Shown here: positions 30,462 to 39,986 of the stretch, in pieces
Numbering within the stretch: the stretch's first letter is position 1
How the letters are laid out: each line of letters opens with the position of its first letter
Source of the DNA: Candidatus Acetothermia bacterium
GTDB taxonomy: Bacteria; Bipolaricaulota; Bipolaricaulia; RBG-16-55-9; DRXL01
Reading direction: 5' to 3'
Length of the DNA stretch: 46,394 nt
Assembly (NCBI GenBank): GCA_022683945.1
Contig: JAJHSH010000053.1
Location: forward strand, 1-46,394
Translations under genes and position numbers: made by a program
The notes under the pieces: model-generated
Databases searched by the model: none
The model's input: only the letters and a program-made list of their open reading frames with translations
Told to the model about the DNA's origin: nothing

Positions 30462-33400
30462 ATGCATACGATGCGAAGATGGGTAGAACGCTATGGGAAA
30501 TACATCATCGGAGTTGTGATTGTCAGTTTCGTCATTGGGGGTGTTGTCATCTTTGCTCCCGAGCAGTTAGGGTTCAATCCGGAGACGCGCCCTCAAGAGA
30601 AAACGATCGTACTGGTCGTCAATGGAGAACAAGTTGACCGAGAGCGCTTTCTCCAGGCTTTCAATCAGATTCTCAACGAGCAGCGCCAGTTCAATCAGAA
30701 TTTAGAGCAATTGCTGCAAGGACCGGAAGGGGCCTATCGTCAGCTTCAGTGGCAAGCCGAAGCCGTCAACAGATTGACCGAACAGATTCTTAAAGAGCAA
30801 GAGATTCGCAGACGCGGCATCAGCGTTCCCAGCCGCAAGATCGACGAGCGTTATAAATCCGAATATGAGTCTACTTTGATCATGCTCCAACAGCGTTATG
30901 GCATTGACGAAAAAGAGCTGGCGCGGCTATTGAGCGAACAGCAGAGTTCGCTGCCCGCGTTTCAGCGTCAGGTCCGCGAACGCGTCGCGACCGGCTTGCG
31001 CGAAGAGGCCCTTCAAGAGGTCGTGGTCGGCCCGATTGAGTTAACCGACGAAGAGTTGCTGACGTTTCTTGAAGAGAACCGATCGCGCTATATAAACGAA
31101 GTCGTGGGCTATCTCTTAGTTAGTGATGAAGAGATCAAGGCTCAGTATGAAGCCAACAAAGGGAAGTACGCGACGCCTGAAGTAAAGGCGCGACATATTT
31201 TGGTGAGCGTCGAACCCAACGCTTCTGAGGAGAGCGTCAACGCAGCGCGGGCCAAGATCGAAGAGATTAAGAAGCAATTGGACAAGGGCGCGGACTTTGC
31301 TGAACTCGCTAACAAGTACTCCGACGACAAGGGCAACGCCGATGACGGCGGCGATCTTGGTTGGTTTGGCCGAGGCCGGATGGTGAAAGAGTTTGAAGAA
31401 GCTGCTTTTGCGTTGGAAGTCGGCAAGGTCAGCGAGCCCGTCAAGACGCAGTTTGGCTTTCACTTGATCCAAGTAGATGAAAAGCGCGTCCGCGGATTTG
31501 AAGAAGCCAAAGAGGACGTGCAGCGTGATCTGACGCGCCAGAGAGAAGATGCGCTCTTCACAGCGTGGCTCGAGGCCGCCAAACAGAATAATATCCCCGA
31601 ACGCGTTCAGTTGCGTCGCGTCTTCATCGCTATCGCAGCTACGGCTTCCGAAGAAGACCGCATCGCCGCCCGCAAGCGCATCCAAGAAGCGAGAGATCAG
31701 ATCAACACCCAAGGGAAGAGCTTCTTCGATGTCGTTCAAGAGTACTCCCAAGACCCGACGGCGATCAAAGAACGCGGCGGCGATATTGGGTATTGGAACA
31801 TCAGCGATCTCGCCCCGGAGATCCGAGAAGTCGTGGCTCAGCTTCAACCCGGCCAATTGAGCAATCTCATCGAAACCAGCGACGGAGTCTATCTCATTCG
31901 CCTAGACGACCGCAAGACGCTCGCGACGATCCGCGAGCGCGTCGCGGAGGACTATAAGACGCGCCAACGGTTAGATCGCTTCGATGAGTGGCTGGAGAGC
32001 AACCAGAGAACGGCGAAGATCGAGATCAAGCTCCCGTTGATCGTTGCGTATAATTTGGAGCGCGGCGAGAAGATCGACGAAGCAATCGCTGCTTATGAAG
32101 GACTGCTCAACGAGGGCCTTCTGGAAGCTGATGACCAGTTGGGCAATCTGGGCAACTATATTGATTACTATATCGCGCGGCTTTACAAGACAAAGCTGCG
32201 TCAGGCGCAACAAGAGAAATCGGACTTGGAACGCGCCACCGACGTTGAAGACAAAGAAGCCAAGCTCAAAGAGATCGAGCAGAAGATTCAAGAATACTCT
32301 AGAAAAGCCGCAGAGTATCTCTTGAAGGTGGCCAAGGCCGGAGAGGGTAGTCGCGAATCTTTTAATGAGCTGATTGATCTCGATCCCGAAAATGCAGAGG
32401 CGCACTATCAGTACGGGCTCTTTCTCTTCACAGCCGGGGACGAGCAGAGCCTCTCCGACGCGGTGCGCCAGACCAAGCGCGCCGTCGAGCTGGCTCCCAC
32501 CAACCCCGGCCCCTTGAGGCTCTATGGCCACCTGATGATGTCCTTTAAGAATTACAAAGCAGCTATAGAGCACTACGAAAAAGCTCTCGAACTAACGACA
32601 AACCCGGGTGAGCAACGAGTCATCAAGCAGAAGCTGGCCGAAGCCTATTTGGGTTTAGAAGACTTAGACAAAGCCGAAGCGCTTTATAAAGAATTGCGGG
32701 ACATAGAACTAAAAGAGCGCAACCAAGATGACCCGCGACTTGTAGTTGCCTTGGGGGATATCGCCGCCAAGCGCAACAGCTTTGAAGAAGCGATTGCGCT
32801 CTACTCTCAGGCGCTCAAGTTGCAAAGCAACCCCCATACGCGCTTGAAGCTGGGTCGCGCTTACGAAGGAGCACAGAATCTCGCCGAGGCTGAAAAAACG
32901 TATAAGCAAGTTCTCAGGGAAGCGCCCTATCTCGCCGAAGCCTATCTAGCGCTTGGGGATTTGCAACGCGCCCAAGGGCAAACAGAAGAAGCACTGAAAA
33001 ACTACCGAGAGGGCTTCAAGCGGACGGCCGTAGCTCAGCTGCGCGAGCAGTTCGGCGAGAGGATCTTGGAGCTCGATCCCAAAGACCTAGAGACGCGAAT
33101 GCTGCTGGCCAGGCACTATCAGAAGGAGCGCATCTATGACTCTGCCGTGCGACACTATACGGCGATCTTGGAGCAAGAGCCTAGGCCCGAACAAGCACTG
33201 GCCGCTTATATCGGTCTGGGTGACATCGCCAAAGATCGCGCCGATCAAGAAGAGATCGCCAAGGGGCATTATAAGTCGGCCCTCAAAGTTGCCACGACTG
33301 ATGCACAGAAGAAGAATCTCTACGAAAAGATTATAGAAGTCGAGCGCAAGCTCGTGGGCGCGGGCGCAAAATTAGGACAAGACGGGTTGGAAGCCCTCTA

Positions 33401-33995
33401 TCAGCTCGCGCTCTTGGCTTATAATGAGAAGAAGATGGCCGACGCGCGCGCAAAGCTCGAAGAATTGAAGAGAGAGAATGCGAGCTTCAAAGCAAGCGAA
33501 GTGGCCGAGATGCTCTACGAGATCACCGGCAAATGGAGCGACGACAAACCCGGAAAACCCGTCGAAGTCCAGAAAGCGCTAGCGCTCGCTGAAGGCCAGA
33601 CGTTCGAGTATAACTCCACGCCACCGACGTCGGGTGGCTACCGCGAGGATGAGCTGCGCTTCGGCGTCCATTCAGAAGAGATCGCTGAAGCCCTGCAAGT
33701 CTATGCGCTCAGAGGGAGCGCGGTGCTGATTCAGTACGGCCCGCAGACTCCCGAAGATATTGCTAAACTCATCACGGGATTGGTCGAGCGGCTGCGCACG
33801 GAAAAACCCGACAGATACTGTCGCTTGATCGTTGCGCCTTATGCCAAGTTAGAAGGGCAAAAGATCGCGCTGACCGCTTGGGGGCGCCTAGATCAGTTAG
33901 AGACATATAACGAAGCGCGCATGACCGCGTTCATTGACGAGTGGCTCGACAAAGGCCCGGAAAGAGCCGAGTGCACGGTCGAAGAGAAGAAATAA
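30462..33995 (+). CDS. PpiD/SurA-like two-parvulin PPIase fused to a TPR array and a C-terminal DUF3105 domain
   Basis: This 1177-residue protein has an N-terminal transmembrane anchor ([20 protein letters not shown], residues about 15-34). A SurA-like N domain follows, then a first parvulin domain (about 241-340: [40 protein letters not shown]). A second, more diverged parvulin domain lies at about 385-480 ([30 protein letters not shown]). From about 530 to 1010 come many TPR-like helical pairs (for example [37 protein letters not shown]). The last 130 residues look like DUF3105: [64 protein letters not shown]; its usual HxLEHG motif is degenerate (YALRGS). A periplasmic folding hub is the likely role. 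Confidence 0.85.
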   Translation: MHTMRRWVERYGKYIIGVVIVSFVIGGVVIFAPEQLGFNPETRPQEKTIVLVVNGEQVDRERFLQAFNQILNEQRQFNQNLEQLLQGPEGAYRQLQWQAEAVNRLTEQILKEQEIRRRGISVPSRKIDERYKSEYESTLIMLQQRYGIDEKELARLLSEQQSSLPAFQRQVRERVATGLREEALQEVVVGPIELTDEELLTFLEENRSRYINEVVGYLLVSDEEIKAQYEANKGKYATPEVKARHILVSVEPNASEESVNAARAKIEEIKKQLDKGADFAELANKYSDDKGNADDGGDLGWFGRGRMVKEFEEAAFALEVGKVSEPVKTQFGFHLIQVDEKRVRGFEEAKEDVQRDLTRQREDALFTAWLEAAKQNNIPERVQLRRVFIAIAATASEEDRIAARKRIQEARDQINTQGKSFFDVVQEYSQDPTAIKERGGDIGYWNISDLAPEIREVVAQLQPGQLSNLIETSDGVYLIRLDDRKTLATIRERVAEDYKTRQRLDRFDEWLESNQRTAKIEIKLPLIVAYNLERGEKIDEAIAAYEGLLNEGLLEADDQLGNLGNYIDYYIARLYKTKLRQAQQEKSDLERATDVEDKEAKLKEIEQKIQEYSRKAAEYLLKVAKAGEGSRESFNELIDLDPENAEAHYQYGLFLFTAGDEQSLSDAVRQTKRAVELAPTNPGPLRLYGHLMMSFKNYKAAIEHYEKALELTTNPGEQRVIKQKLAEAYLGLEDLDKAEALYKELRDIELKERNQDDPRLVVALGDIAAKRNSFEEAIALYSQALKLQSNPHTRLKLGRAYEGAQNLAEAEKTYKQVLREAPYLAEAYLALGDLQRAQGQTEEALKNYREGFKRTAVAQLREQFGERILELDPKDLETRMLLARHYQKERIYDSAVRHYTAILEQEPRPEQALAAYIGLGDIAKDRADQEEIAKGHYKSALKVATTDAQKKNLYEKIIEVERKLVGAGAKLGQDGLEALYQLALLAYNEKKMADARAKLEELKRENASFKASEVAEMLYEITGKWSDDKPGKPVEVQKALALAEGQTFEYNSTPPTSGGYREDELRFGVHSEEIAEALQVYALRGSAVLIQYGPQTPEDIAKLITGLVERLRTEKPDRYCRLIVAPYAKLEGQKIALTAWGRLDQLETYNEARMTAFIDEWLDKGPERAECTVEEKK

Positions 33996-34009
33996 GCATA
34001 TTGGCCAAG

Positions 34010-34669
34010 ATGGAACCACGTTCGGAAGACGGGTTGCGTCGGCTGGTAGAGCTGGTGGCGTATCTGCGCTCCGAACGCGGTTGTCCTTGGGATCGCGTCC
34101 AGACGCATCAGTCGCTCAAGAATCTTCTGATAGAAGAGGCCTACGAAACGGTTGCCGCCATCGAATCGAATGATCCCCAAGCCCTCCGGGACGAGCTCGG
34201 GGACTTGCTCTTGCATATAGCGTTTCACACGCAGATCGCGCAAGAGAGTCAGCATTTCACGTTAGACGATCTCGTCGAGGGTGTCTATCAGAAGATCGTG
34301 CGCCGGCACCCGCATGTCTTTGGCGAAGAGCGCACTCAAGATCTAGCAAAGATCAAGGGGCGCTGGGAGGAGATCAAGCGTCGCGAGGGACGCAAGCTCG
34401 CGGTGCTCTCGTCTCTGCCTGCGCTCTTGGAGGCGCGCAAACTGCAAGAGCGTGCTGTCCAGACCCAGAGCGATCTTCACATAGAGCCATCGCTCCGTGT
34501 CCAAGCGCTTCTCTCGCACGTCACAGAAGAATCTGTGGGGCGACTGCTCTTTGAGATCGTCGCTCTGGCCAGAGAGAACCAGATAGACCCAGAGCTGGCC
34601 CTCAAGAAAGCCACGGCGCGCTTTGCGCACCAAGCAGAGATAGCGCTTCAGAAGAACAATAATAAATAA
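34010..34669 (+). CDS. mazG: Nucleoside triphosphate pyrophosphohydrolase MazG
   Basis: MazG hydrolyses (d)NTPs to NMP and pyrophosphate, cleaning damaged nucleotides and lowering ppGpp. The 219-residue product has GLRRLVELVAYLRSERGCPW, the metal-binding EEAYE and the DELGDLLLHIAFHTQIAQES block with its Asp and Glu, repeated in degenerate form in the C-terminal half (TEESVGRLLFEIVALA). I use ATG 34010, since the longer frame from 33941 overlaps the preceding gene. It is 14 bases after the PPIase stop and probably in the same operon. Confidence 0.92.
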   Translation: MEPRSEDGLRRLVELVAYLRSERGCPWDRVQTHQSLKNLLIEEAYETVAAIESNDPQALRDELGDLLLHIAFHTQIAQESQHFTLDDLVEGVYQKIVRRHPHVFGEERTQDLAKIKGRWEEIKRREGRKLAVLSSLPALLEARKLQERAVQTQSDLHIEPSLRVQALLSHVTEESVGRLLFEIVALARENQIDPELALKKATARFAHQAEIALQKNNNK

Positions 34670-34689
34670 TAAATAATAAATTAATAAAG

Positions 34690-34965
34690 ATGATAGATCT
34701 CAGTGATCTGCCGCCGCACGCTCCCGAAGCGCTCGCTGTCTATATTGAGATGCGCGAAGAGGATCTGCATTTCTTTGAGAGCGCCGTGCGCGGTTTGGGT
34801 GACGTTGTGAACCCGCGGCGCGATATGAAGCTGCGCAACGGGGTTATTTACTATAAAAATTACGTAGCCGCCGAGCTCTTCGAGGAATTCGAAGAGCTGC
34901 TGGACGCTATGAAGTCTTTTATTTTTATCGGAGATTGCTTTGTTGAAAAATCTCTGCCCTCATGA
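34690..34965 (+). CDS. Small protein, 91 aa (DUF4911-like)
   Basis: The start MIDLSDLPPHAPEALAVYIE is followed by a charged helix, a short strand (GDVVNPRRDMKLRNGVIYY) and a C-terminal helical segment (FEEFEELLDAMKSFIFIG). This alternation resembles the DUF4911 family of small proteins. The previous gap is an AT-rich run of TAA repeats (34659-34687). Its end overlaps yqeG by 23 bases, indicating coupling. Confidence 0.55.
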   Translation: MIDLSDLPPHAPEALAVYIEMREEDLHFFESAVRGLGDVVNPRRDMKLRNGVIYYKNYVAAELFEEFEELLDAMKSFIFIGDCFVEKSLPS

Positions 34966-35452
34966 AGTCTGCTCTTCGATCTACGCGATTGATTATGAGC
35001 GCCTTTGGGACCAGGGCTATCGAACGCTGATCTTCGATATTGATAACACTCTAGGGAGCTGGGGCTGCAAAGCGCTCGATGAGAATTCTCTGCGTCTCTT
35101 AGAGCGCTTGGCCAGACGCGGCTTTCGCTTAGGATTTTTGAGCAATAATCGCGGGTTGGATCGCGAAGCTTTAGTGGCTCAACTGGCTCCGCACATGGTA
35201 TTATGGAACGCACAGAAGCCACGCACCAAGAGACTGCAAGACCTTCTGCAGCAGATGGATGCCCACGCGGACGAGGCGGTGCTCATTGGAGATCAGCTCT
35301 TCACGGACATCTTGGGCGCAAGACGAGTCAATCTTTACGCGATCTTCGTGCGTCCCTATGATCCGCAGAGCGATTCTCTGGGAGCAAAACTGCGCAGGCC
35401 TTTAGAGCGATGGGTGCTCAGAGTGGGCCGGTGGATCAATCCACCGGCTTAA
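34943..35452 (+). CDS. yqeG: YqeG family HAD-IIIA phosphatase
   Basis: The 169-residue protein has the HAD nucleophile motif LIFDIDNTLGSWG (first Asp is the nucleophile) and the other motifs (FLSNNRG, KPRTKRLQDLL, VLIGDQLFTDILGARRVN), and no cap domain, as in the YqeG phosphatases. It begins with TTG (34940 or 34943) behind GGAG at 34930-34933. The substrate is not settled; YqeG proteins are thought to act on sugar or lipid phosphates. The gene is in a run of small coupled genes from mazG. Confidence 0.88.
   Translation: MKNLCPHEVCSSIYAIDYERLWDQGYRTLIFDIDNTLGSWGCKALDENSLRLLERLARRGFRLGFLSNNRGLDREALVAQLAPHMVLWNAQKPRTKRLQDLLQQMDAHADEAVLIGDQLFTDILGARRVNLYAIFVRPYDPQSDSLGAKLRRPLERWVLRVGRWINPPA
35427..35448. 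terminator. Hairpin at the yqeG 3' end
   Basis: GCCGGTGGAT and ATCCACCGGC (ten pairs) flank a two-base CA loop. It overlaps the last codons of yqeG, and the convergent membrane gene stops a few bases away. There is little T-run; it may separate the two transcripts. Confidence 0.45.
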
Positions 35453-35458
35453 GAGAGA

Positions 35459-35857
35459 TCATCCGTGACGGCTGAAGAGACGTCCCACCAGCGCGCCGAC
35501 CAAAGTCAAAGGCAAGACAAAGAAAAAACCGCTGATGACCGCTTTCCGGAGCGCGCCGGACAGCGCAGCCTCCACCCCCAAGGCAGCTTCAGGCCCCATC
35601 TCCGGATAGACCAGAGCCAAGGTCATCACGACCATACTGAGCAGAACCGTTACGATCACGGCCAGCAGCACTTGAGCCAGATCTCTCATCAGACTGCCCA
35701 TGCCCAGCCCTGCGAGAAAAACTGAGCCCAAGAGTACCACCCCCGGCACCGGCGAGAAGAGTGGTAACGCCTGCGTGGCCATCGCCAAGCCCGCTACCAG
35801 CCCTACCAAAGATGCCGCGCCGACCAAAAGACCGATATCTCGTGATCTTGTTCCCAT
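35459..35857 (-). CDS. Four-helix membrane protein, 132 aa
   Basis: The sequence is hydrophobic throughout, with about four helices (IGLLVGAASLVGLVAGLAMA, VVLLGSVFLAGLGMGSLM, VLLAVIVTVLLSMVVMTLAL, GFFFVLPLTLVGALVG) and short loops. No family motif. It is the last gene of the leftward block that includes the Opp importer, 8 bases after the previous one, and may be an accessory membrane component. No function can be claimed. Confidence 0.65.
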   Translation of the reverse strand: MGTRSRDIGLLVGAASLVGLVAGLAMATQALPLFSPVPGVVLLGSVFLAGLGMGSLMRDLAQVLLAVIVTVLLSMVVMTLALVYPEMGPEAALGVEAALSGALRKAVISGFFFVLPLTLVGALVGRLFSRHG

Positions 35858-35865
35858 GGTGAAGA

Positions 35866-36351
35866 TTACCGAATCAGCTTATGAAAGCGTCGTGGAGTCT
35901 CTAGGAGATCGCGCCCCGTGGGCAGCTGAATCTGAACGCTTCCTCTGACTACAACCCCTTCTATCTCTTGTTCGCGCCGCGCCCGTTGATAGTTTTCCCA
36001 ATAGTATCCCCGCACTTCGGTAGAAACGGTCAGTTGCCATTCCCCTCCGGCGGCCACGCTTGGGGCGATCTCCGTCGGCAACTGACAGGGACCGAGAAAC
36101 TCTTCCCCGGCCCACAGCAAGCAGCTAACCGCCTCCACCGGGATCTTTTGATCGCTGGCATTGGTCAATATAAGCCTAAAGCGAACCCCTAAGCTCTGCT
36201 CTTTCTCTTCGAGCGCGTCCTCTTCCACGCGCAGCTCCAAGGCGCGGGAGGTCTGAATCAGCTTCTGATAGTTCATCTGAGCTTGCGCGTGCCAGAGGGT
36301 GGTGAGCAGCGCTAAGCCTCCCAGAAGCGCCCAAACGATCCTGCGATCCAT
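35866..36351 (-). CDS. Secreted hypothetical protein, 161 aa
   Basis: I start at ATG 36351, which overlaps the oppF stop (TGATG); the longer frame from 36423 lies within oppF. A signal peptide (MDRRIVWALLGGLALLTTLW, HAQAQ) precedes an immunoglobulin-like beta-rich domain (LELRVEEDALEEKEQSLGVR, FRLILTNASDQKIPVEAVSC, QLTVSTEVRGYYWENY). The N-A-S-D-Q-K-I-P pattern resembles extracellular DUF domains that accompany transporters. Function unknown, translationally coupled to the importer. Confidence 0.65.
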   Translation of the reverse strand: MDRRIVWALLGGLALLTTLWHAQAQMNYQKLIQTSRALELRVEEDALEEKEQSLGVRFRLILTNASDQKIPVEAVSCLLWAGEEFLGPCQLPTEIAPSVAAGGEWQLTVSTEVRGYYWENYQRARREQEIEGVVVRGSVQIQLPTGRDLLETPRRFHKLIR

Positions 36352-37706
36352 CAGATCTCGTAACATGCCGCCCAGTGGCCATTGCCCTTGTCGACTAACG
36401 GGGGATGATCGGCCTCGGCACAATGCGAGGTGGCCAGTGGGCAGCGCTCATAGAAGCGACAACGCGGCTGTGTGTCAATGGGCTTGGTGATGCTGCCCTT
36501 GAGTTCTATGGGCTGGCGACGCATCGTCGGATCGGGAATAGGCACGGCAGAGATCAGCGCGCGCGTGTAGGGGTGTAACGGGTTTTGGATGACTTCTTCA
36601 GTGGGGCCCATCTCCACGATCTTTCCCAAGTACATAACAGCAATACGGTCACACATATAGCGCGCTACGGCCAGATCGTGAGTAATATAGAGATAGCTGA
36701 TTTGGAACTCTTCGCGCAGCTCTAACATCAAGTTCATGACGCCGATGCGAATGGAGACGTCGAGCATCGAAGTCGGCTCATCGGCCACGATAAAAGAGGG
36801 ATTCAAGACCATCGCGCGCGCGATGGCCACGCGCTGGCGCTGACCCCCGGAAAGCTCATGCGGGAATCGGAACATGAAACTGCTTGCAGGAGTGAGACCT
36901 ACGTGTTCGAGCATCTCAGCCACGCGCTCTTCGCGCTCCAGAAGCGAGCCGATCCCCTGAACCGCGAGAGGCTCGTTGACGATGTCGAAGATCGTCATGC
37001 GCGGGTTGAGAGACTCATAGGGATCTTGAAAGATCATCTGGACGTTGCGACGAAAGCTCTTCAGTCGCGCTCCTTCGAGCATGGCGATATCGCCGTAGTA
37101 AAGCTGTTCCAGGCTCTTGGCTAGGGAATCGGTGCGGATGTTGGCCGAGAGCGCATATTCAGGAGTGACCAGCGAATAGACCGAGCCGGCGATCTCAGCG
37201 CTAAGGATGAAGCCCTGAGCGCGTCTGCCGGGGTCTGAGCGACCCTGTCGCTTCAATTGCTGAAGGAGCTCTGAGAAGCGTCGCCGGTCGCTTCCCTCGG
37301 GTAGAGCCACATCCAAGAGGGTCATCTGTTGATGGTTGAGGCTGGTCAGTCCCTTAGGTGCGCGCACCGCTGCCGCCCCGATGGCCCTATCTCCCTGAGT
37401 GACCAAGAGCGGGTATCTCTCTTGGTCGCGCAGATAGATATGCCCTTTTGTGGGATCGGTCAGCTTCACGAGGAGTTTGCCCGTGGTGGTCTTGCCGCAG
37501 CCGGACTCGCCGATCAGGCCAAAGACCTCGCCCTTTCCGATCTCAAACGAGAGATCGTCAACGGCGTGGATGAAGTTACGAGTGCGGGCGAAGAGCCCCT
37601 TGGAGACGGGGTAGAGCTTGCTGAGACGCTCGATACGAACGAGAGCATCGCGTTCTTTGGTTCTTAATACTTGTGAGATCTCCGGTTGAGTGGCTGTGGG
37701 ATTCAT
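36351..37706 (-). CDS. Oligopeptide ABC transporter ATP-binding protein OppF-like, with a long insertion
   Basis: ATPase subunit of the importer at 36351-43736. Walker A GESGCGKTTTGK (residues about 67-78), signature LSGGQRQRVAIARAM, Walker B FIVADEPTSMLD, switch His in YITHDLAVARY, and the C-terminal OppF tail with the conserved Cys (CRFYERCPLATSHC). Between Walker A and the Q-loop (IFQDPYESLN) lie about 118 extra residues (about 95-212, bases 37071-37424), normally some 20-30. They include FILSAEIAGSVYSLVTPEYA and have no known domain. The 451-residue size is well above the usual 320-330. Confidence 0.93.
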   Translation of the reverse strand: MNPTATQPEISQVLRTKERDALVRIERLSKLYPVSKGLFARTRNFIHAVDDLSFEIGKGEVFGLIGESGCGKTTTGKLLVKLTDPTKGHIYLRDQERYPLLVTQGDRAIGAAAVRAPKGLTSLNHQQMTLLDVALPEGSDRRRFSELLQQLKRQGRSDPGRRAQGFILSAEIAGSVYSLVTPEYALSANIRTDSLAKSLEQLYYGDIAMLEGARLKSFRRNVQMIFQDPYESLNPRMTIFDIVNEPLAVQGIGSLLEREERVAEMLEHVGLTPASSFMFRFPHELSGGQRQRVAIARAMVLNPSFIVADEPTSMLDVSIRIGVMNLMLELREEFQISYLYITHDLAVARYMCDRIAVMYLGKIVEMGPTEEVIQNPLHPYTRALISAVPIPDPTMRRQPIELKGSITKPIDTQPRCRFYERCPLATSHCAEADHPPLVDKGNGHWAACYEI

Positions 37707-37709
37707 AAG

Positions 37710-38882
37710 TTATGAGAGCGGATGCCAGCAAGCCGCAAAGTGTTCTTCGTGCTGGGGCTTGAAGGCGGGGTCCTCCTTTGCGCATTGCTCGGTAGCATAA
37801 GGGCAGCGCGGATGAAAGCGACAACCCAACGGCGGCTTGATCAGATCGGGCGGCTCACCGGGCATGGATTCTAATTTGCGTCTCTCCCCTTTGATGCTGG
37901 GAAAAGCCGACATTAATGCTTTGGTGTACGGATGCACCGGGCGTTGGAAGATCGTCTCGCAGCGCGCGACCTCCACCATCTTGCCCGCGTACATCACGCC
38001 GATCTTATCCGAGACTTCGGCAATCACCGCGATGTCGTGCGAAATATAAATCATGCTCATATTGAGCTTTTTCTGAATGACGCGCATCTCGCGCAGGATC
38101 TTGTCTTGGACGATCACGTCCAGCGCTGTGGTCGGCTCATCGGCGATGATCAGATCGGGATCGCACGAGAGCGCCATAGCGATGATCGCGCGTTGCTTCA
38201 TGCCGCCGGAGTACTCATGGGGATAGCGATCTATCATCGCGGGGTCAATGCCCACTAACTGAAAGAGCTGGGCGATCTTTTCCCGGACTTGGTCGGGCGG
38301 CTGTCCGGGCGTGTGGGTGTTGATGGCCTCCGCGATCTGATCTCCGACTTTGTAGACGGGGTTGAGCGCGTTCATCGCCGCTTGGAAGATCATCGAAATG
38401 CCCTTCCAGCGGATCTCTTGCAAGCGTGGCTCGTCCAGAGCGATCAAGTCCACGCCGAAGTGCGCCTTGGGGTCCACTTGTACGGGGATCTCTTGGAAGC
38501 GCCCGTTGGTGCGCGCCTGTAACAAGAGCTGGGCGTCGCTGCGCACTTCGCGCAGCCGTCCCGTATAAGCTTCGTTGCCGTTTTGAACGATCTTCACGGG
38601 GAAGCCGATATAGCGCTGGGCTTTTTGTGGGTCATAGGGACGATAAAAGAAGACGTGGCCCTTCTTGAAGAGCGCGTTCTCCGGCAATAGACGCAAGAGC
38701 GTAATAGCAATAGACGTCTTGCCGCAGCCGGATTCGCCGACCAATCCCAAGGCTTCGCCCTTATAAAGCGTGAAGGTCACGTCATCTACGGCTTTGACTT
38801 CGCCCTTTCGAGTGAAGTAATGCATCGTAAGATCTTGGACTTCGAGCATGGGCGCTTTATGTGCGGCGGTAGCTATCGTCAT
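37710..38882 (-). CDS. Oligopeptide ABC transporter ATP-binding protein OppD-like, with an insertion
   Basis: Second ATPase of the same importer. Walker A GESGCGKTS, signature YSGGMKQRAIIAMAL, Walker B LIIADEPTTALD, YISHDIAVI, and the OppD Cys tail (LGCRFHPRCPYATEQCAKED). About 65 extra residues (about 79-145, bases 38448-38648) separate Walker A from the Q-loop ISMIFQAAMNALNP. The Q-loop itself lacks the usual D-P (QAAM). I start at ATG 38882; the long frame from 39008 would overlap the permease gene. It is 390 residues long and lies 3 bases upstream of oppF. Confidence 0.93.
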   Translation of the reverse strand: MTIATAAHKAPMLEVQDLTMHYFTRKGEVKAVDDVTFTLYKGEALGLVGESGCGKTSIAITLLRLLPENALFKKGHVFFYRPYDPQKAQRYIGFPVKIVQNGNEAYTGRLREVRSDAQLLLQARTNGRFQEIPVQVDPKAHFGVDLIALDEPRLQEIRWKGISMIFQAAMNALNPVYKVGDQIAEAINTHTPGQPPDQVREKIAQLFQLVGIDPAMIDRYPHEYSGGMKQRAIIAMALSCDPDLIIADEPTTALDVIVQDKILREMRVIQKKLNMSMIYISHDIAVIAEVSDKIGVMYAGKMVEVARCETIFQRPVHPYTKALMSAFPSIKGERRKLESMPGEPPDLIKPPLGCRFHPRCPYATEQCAKEDPAFKPQHEEHFAACWHPLS

Positions 38883-38899
38883 AAGTTGTTCTATTCCTC

Positions 38900-39943
38900 T
38901 TAGCGGGCGCGCAGACGCGGGTTGACGATCTCGTCCAATCCGCGGCCCACGAGATAGAAGGCCGCGCACAGAAACGTGATACACAACCCCGCGGGCATCC
39001 AGAGCCACCAGAATTGCATCATATTGGTTGCACCCAGGTAGCCCGCATCGCGAGTGATATTAATCATTAAGCCCCAGCTCATCTTGATGTCCACCAGACC
39101 GAAAAAGCTCAAGACGGCTTCGGAGAAGATGGCGCTCGTTACCGTGAACATCATATACAAAAAAGAGAGCGGCAAGATGTTGGGAATGATATGGCGAAAG
39201 ATAATGTGCCCATGACCGCCTCCGGCCACGCGCGCCGCTTCGATATAGGGCTTGACTTTGATGGCCAGAGCTTGGGATTTCAAGACAATAGTAATCGAGC
39301 CGAAGCCCCCGTAGATGCCTAATACGATCGCTAGGCTCCAGAAGTCCATCTGCATCAGGCCGCTGAGCACAATCAAGAAAGCGATCAACGGGAAGAGCAG
39401 AATAATATCGGCCAAGCGCATGAAGAACGTGTCCACGAAGCCTCCATAATAAGCAGCTATGGCTCCGATGGTAGTCCCGATAAAGACGGTGATGAGAGCG
39501 GCGAAGATGCCCAAGACGAACGCAGCTTGGATACCGTGCAGGATTTGGCTGAGGATATCGCGTCCATAGGGATCGGTGCCCAACCAATGACGCAGGGAAG
39601 GCGGGGCCGGGAAATCCGTGAAGATATATGTCTCATGTTCTTCACTCCAGACGAGCGGGCGACCGAGGATCGGATCATAGATCTTTCCGTCCCAGAGGGG
39701 AGCCCAGAGCTTTTGGCCGCCGGCTATGGGGAACCACTCCGGGAGGGTGGGCCCGCCCCACAGGACGGGGTGGATGACAAATCCGGCGACGAAGAAGATC
39801 GCGATGACCGCCAGTCCGGTCAAGCCGATCTTGCTCTCTCGGAACATCGCCCAGCTTTCGAGCGCGCCGCGCCGCAGAAGACGCGCGCGCACCCGCCAGA
39901 TGGGATCAAACTGCCGTTGTGGTGCCGTTGTCGCAGTAGCCAT
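38900..39943 (-). CDS. ABC transporter permease, DppC/OppC-like
   Basis: The 347-residue inner-membrane subunit has the BPD_transp_1 motif ending in EAARVAGGGHGHIIFRHIIP (the EAA loop that docks to the ATPase) and the conserved HWLGTDPYGRDILSQ. Compared with a usual 290-300 residues it has an enlarged first periplasmic region (about residues 57-115, with PILGRPLVWSEEHETYIFTD) before the HWLGTD motif. Six helices are visible. In the operon it is between the other permease and oppD. Confidence 0.93.
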   Translation of the reverse strand: MATATTAPQRQFDPIWRVRARLLRRGALESWAMFRESKIGLTGLAVIAIFFVAGFVIHPVLWGGPTLPEWFPIAGGQKLWAPLWDGKIYDPILGRPLVWSEEHETYIFTDFPAPPSLRHWLGTDPYGRDILSQILHGIQAAFVLGIFAALITVFIGTTIGAIAAYYGGFVDTFFMRLADIILLFPLIAFLIVLSGLMQMDFWSLAIVLGIYGGFGSITIVLKSQALAIKVKPYIEAARVAGGGHGHIIFRHIIPNILPLSFLYMMFTVTSAIFSEAVLSFFGLVDIKMSWGLMINITRDAGYLGATNMMQFWWLWMPAGLCITFLCAAFYLVGRGLDEIVNPRLRAR

Positions 39944-39986
39944 AGAAGAGATTCCTCACTCCGGGGCGAAGAGACGTTCTTGGGTT

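Noticed and set aside
33941..34009. Upstream extension of MazG
   Set aside because: The extra frame overlaps the previous gene and has no family similarity; ATG 34010 fits the family length.
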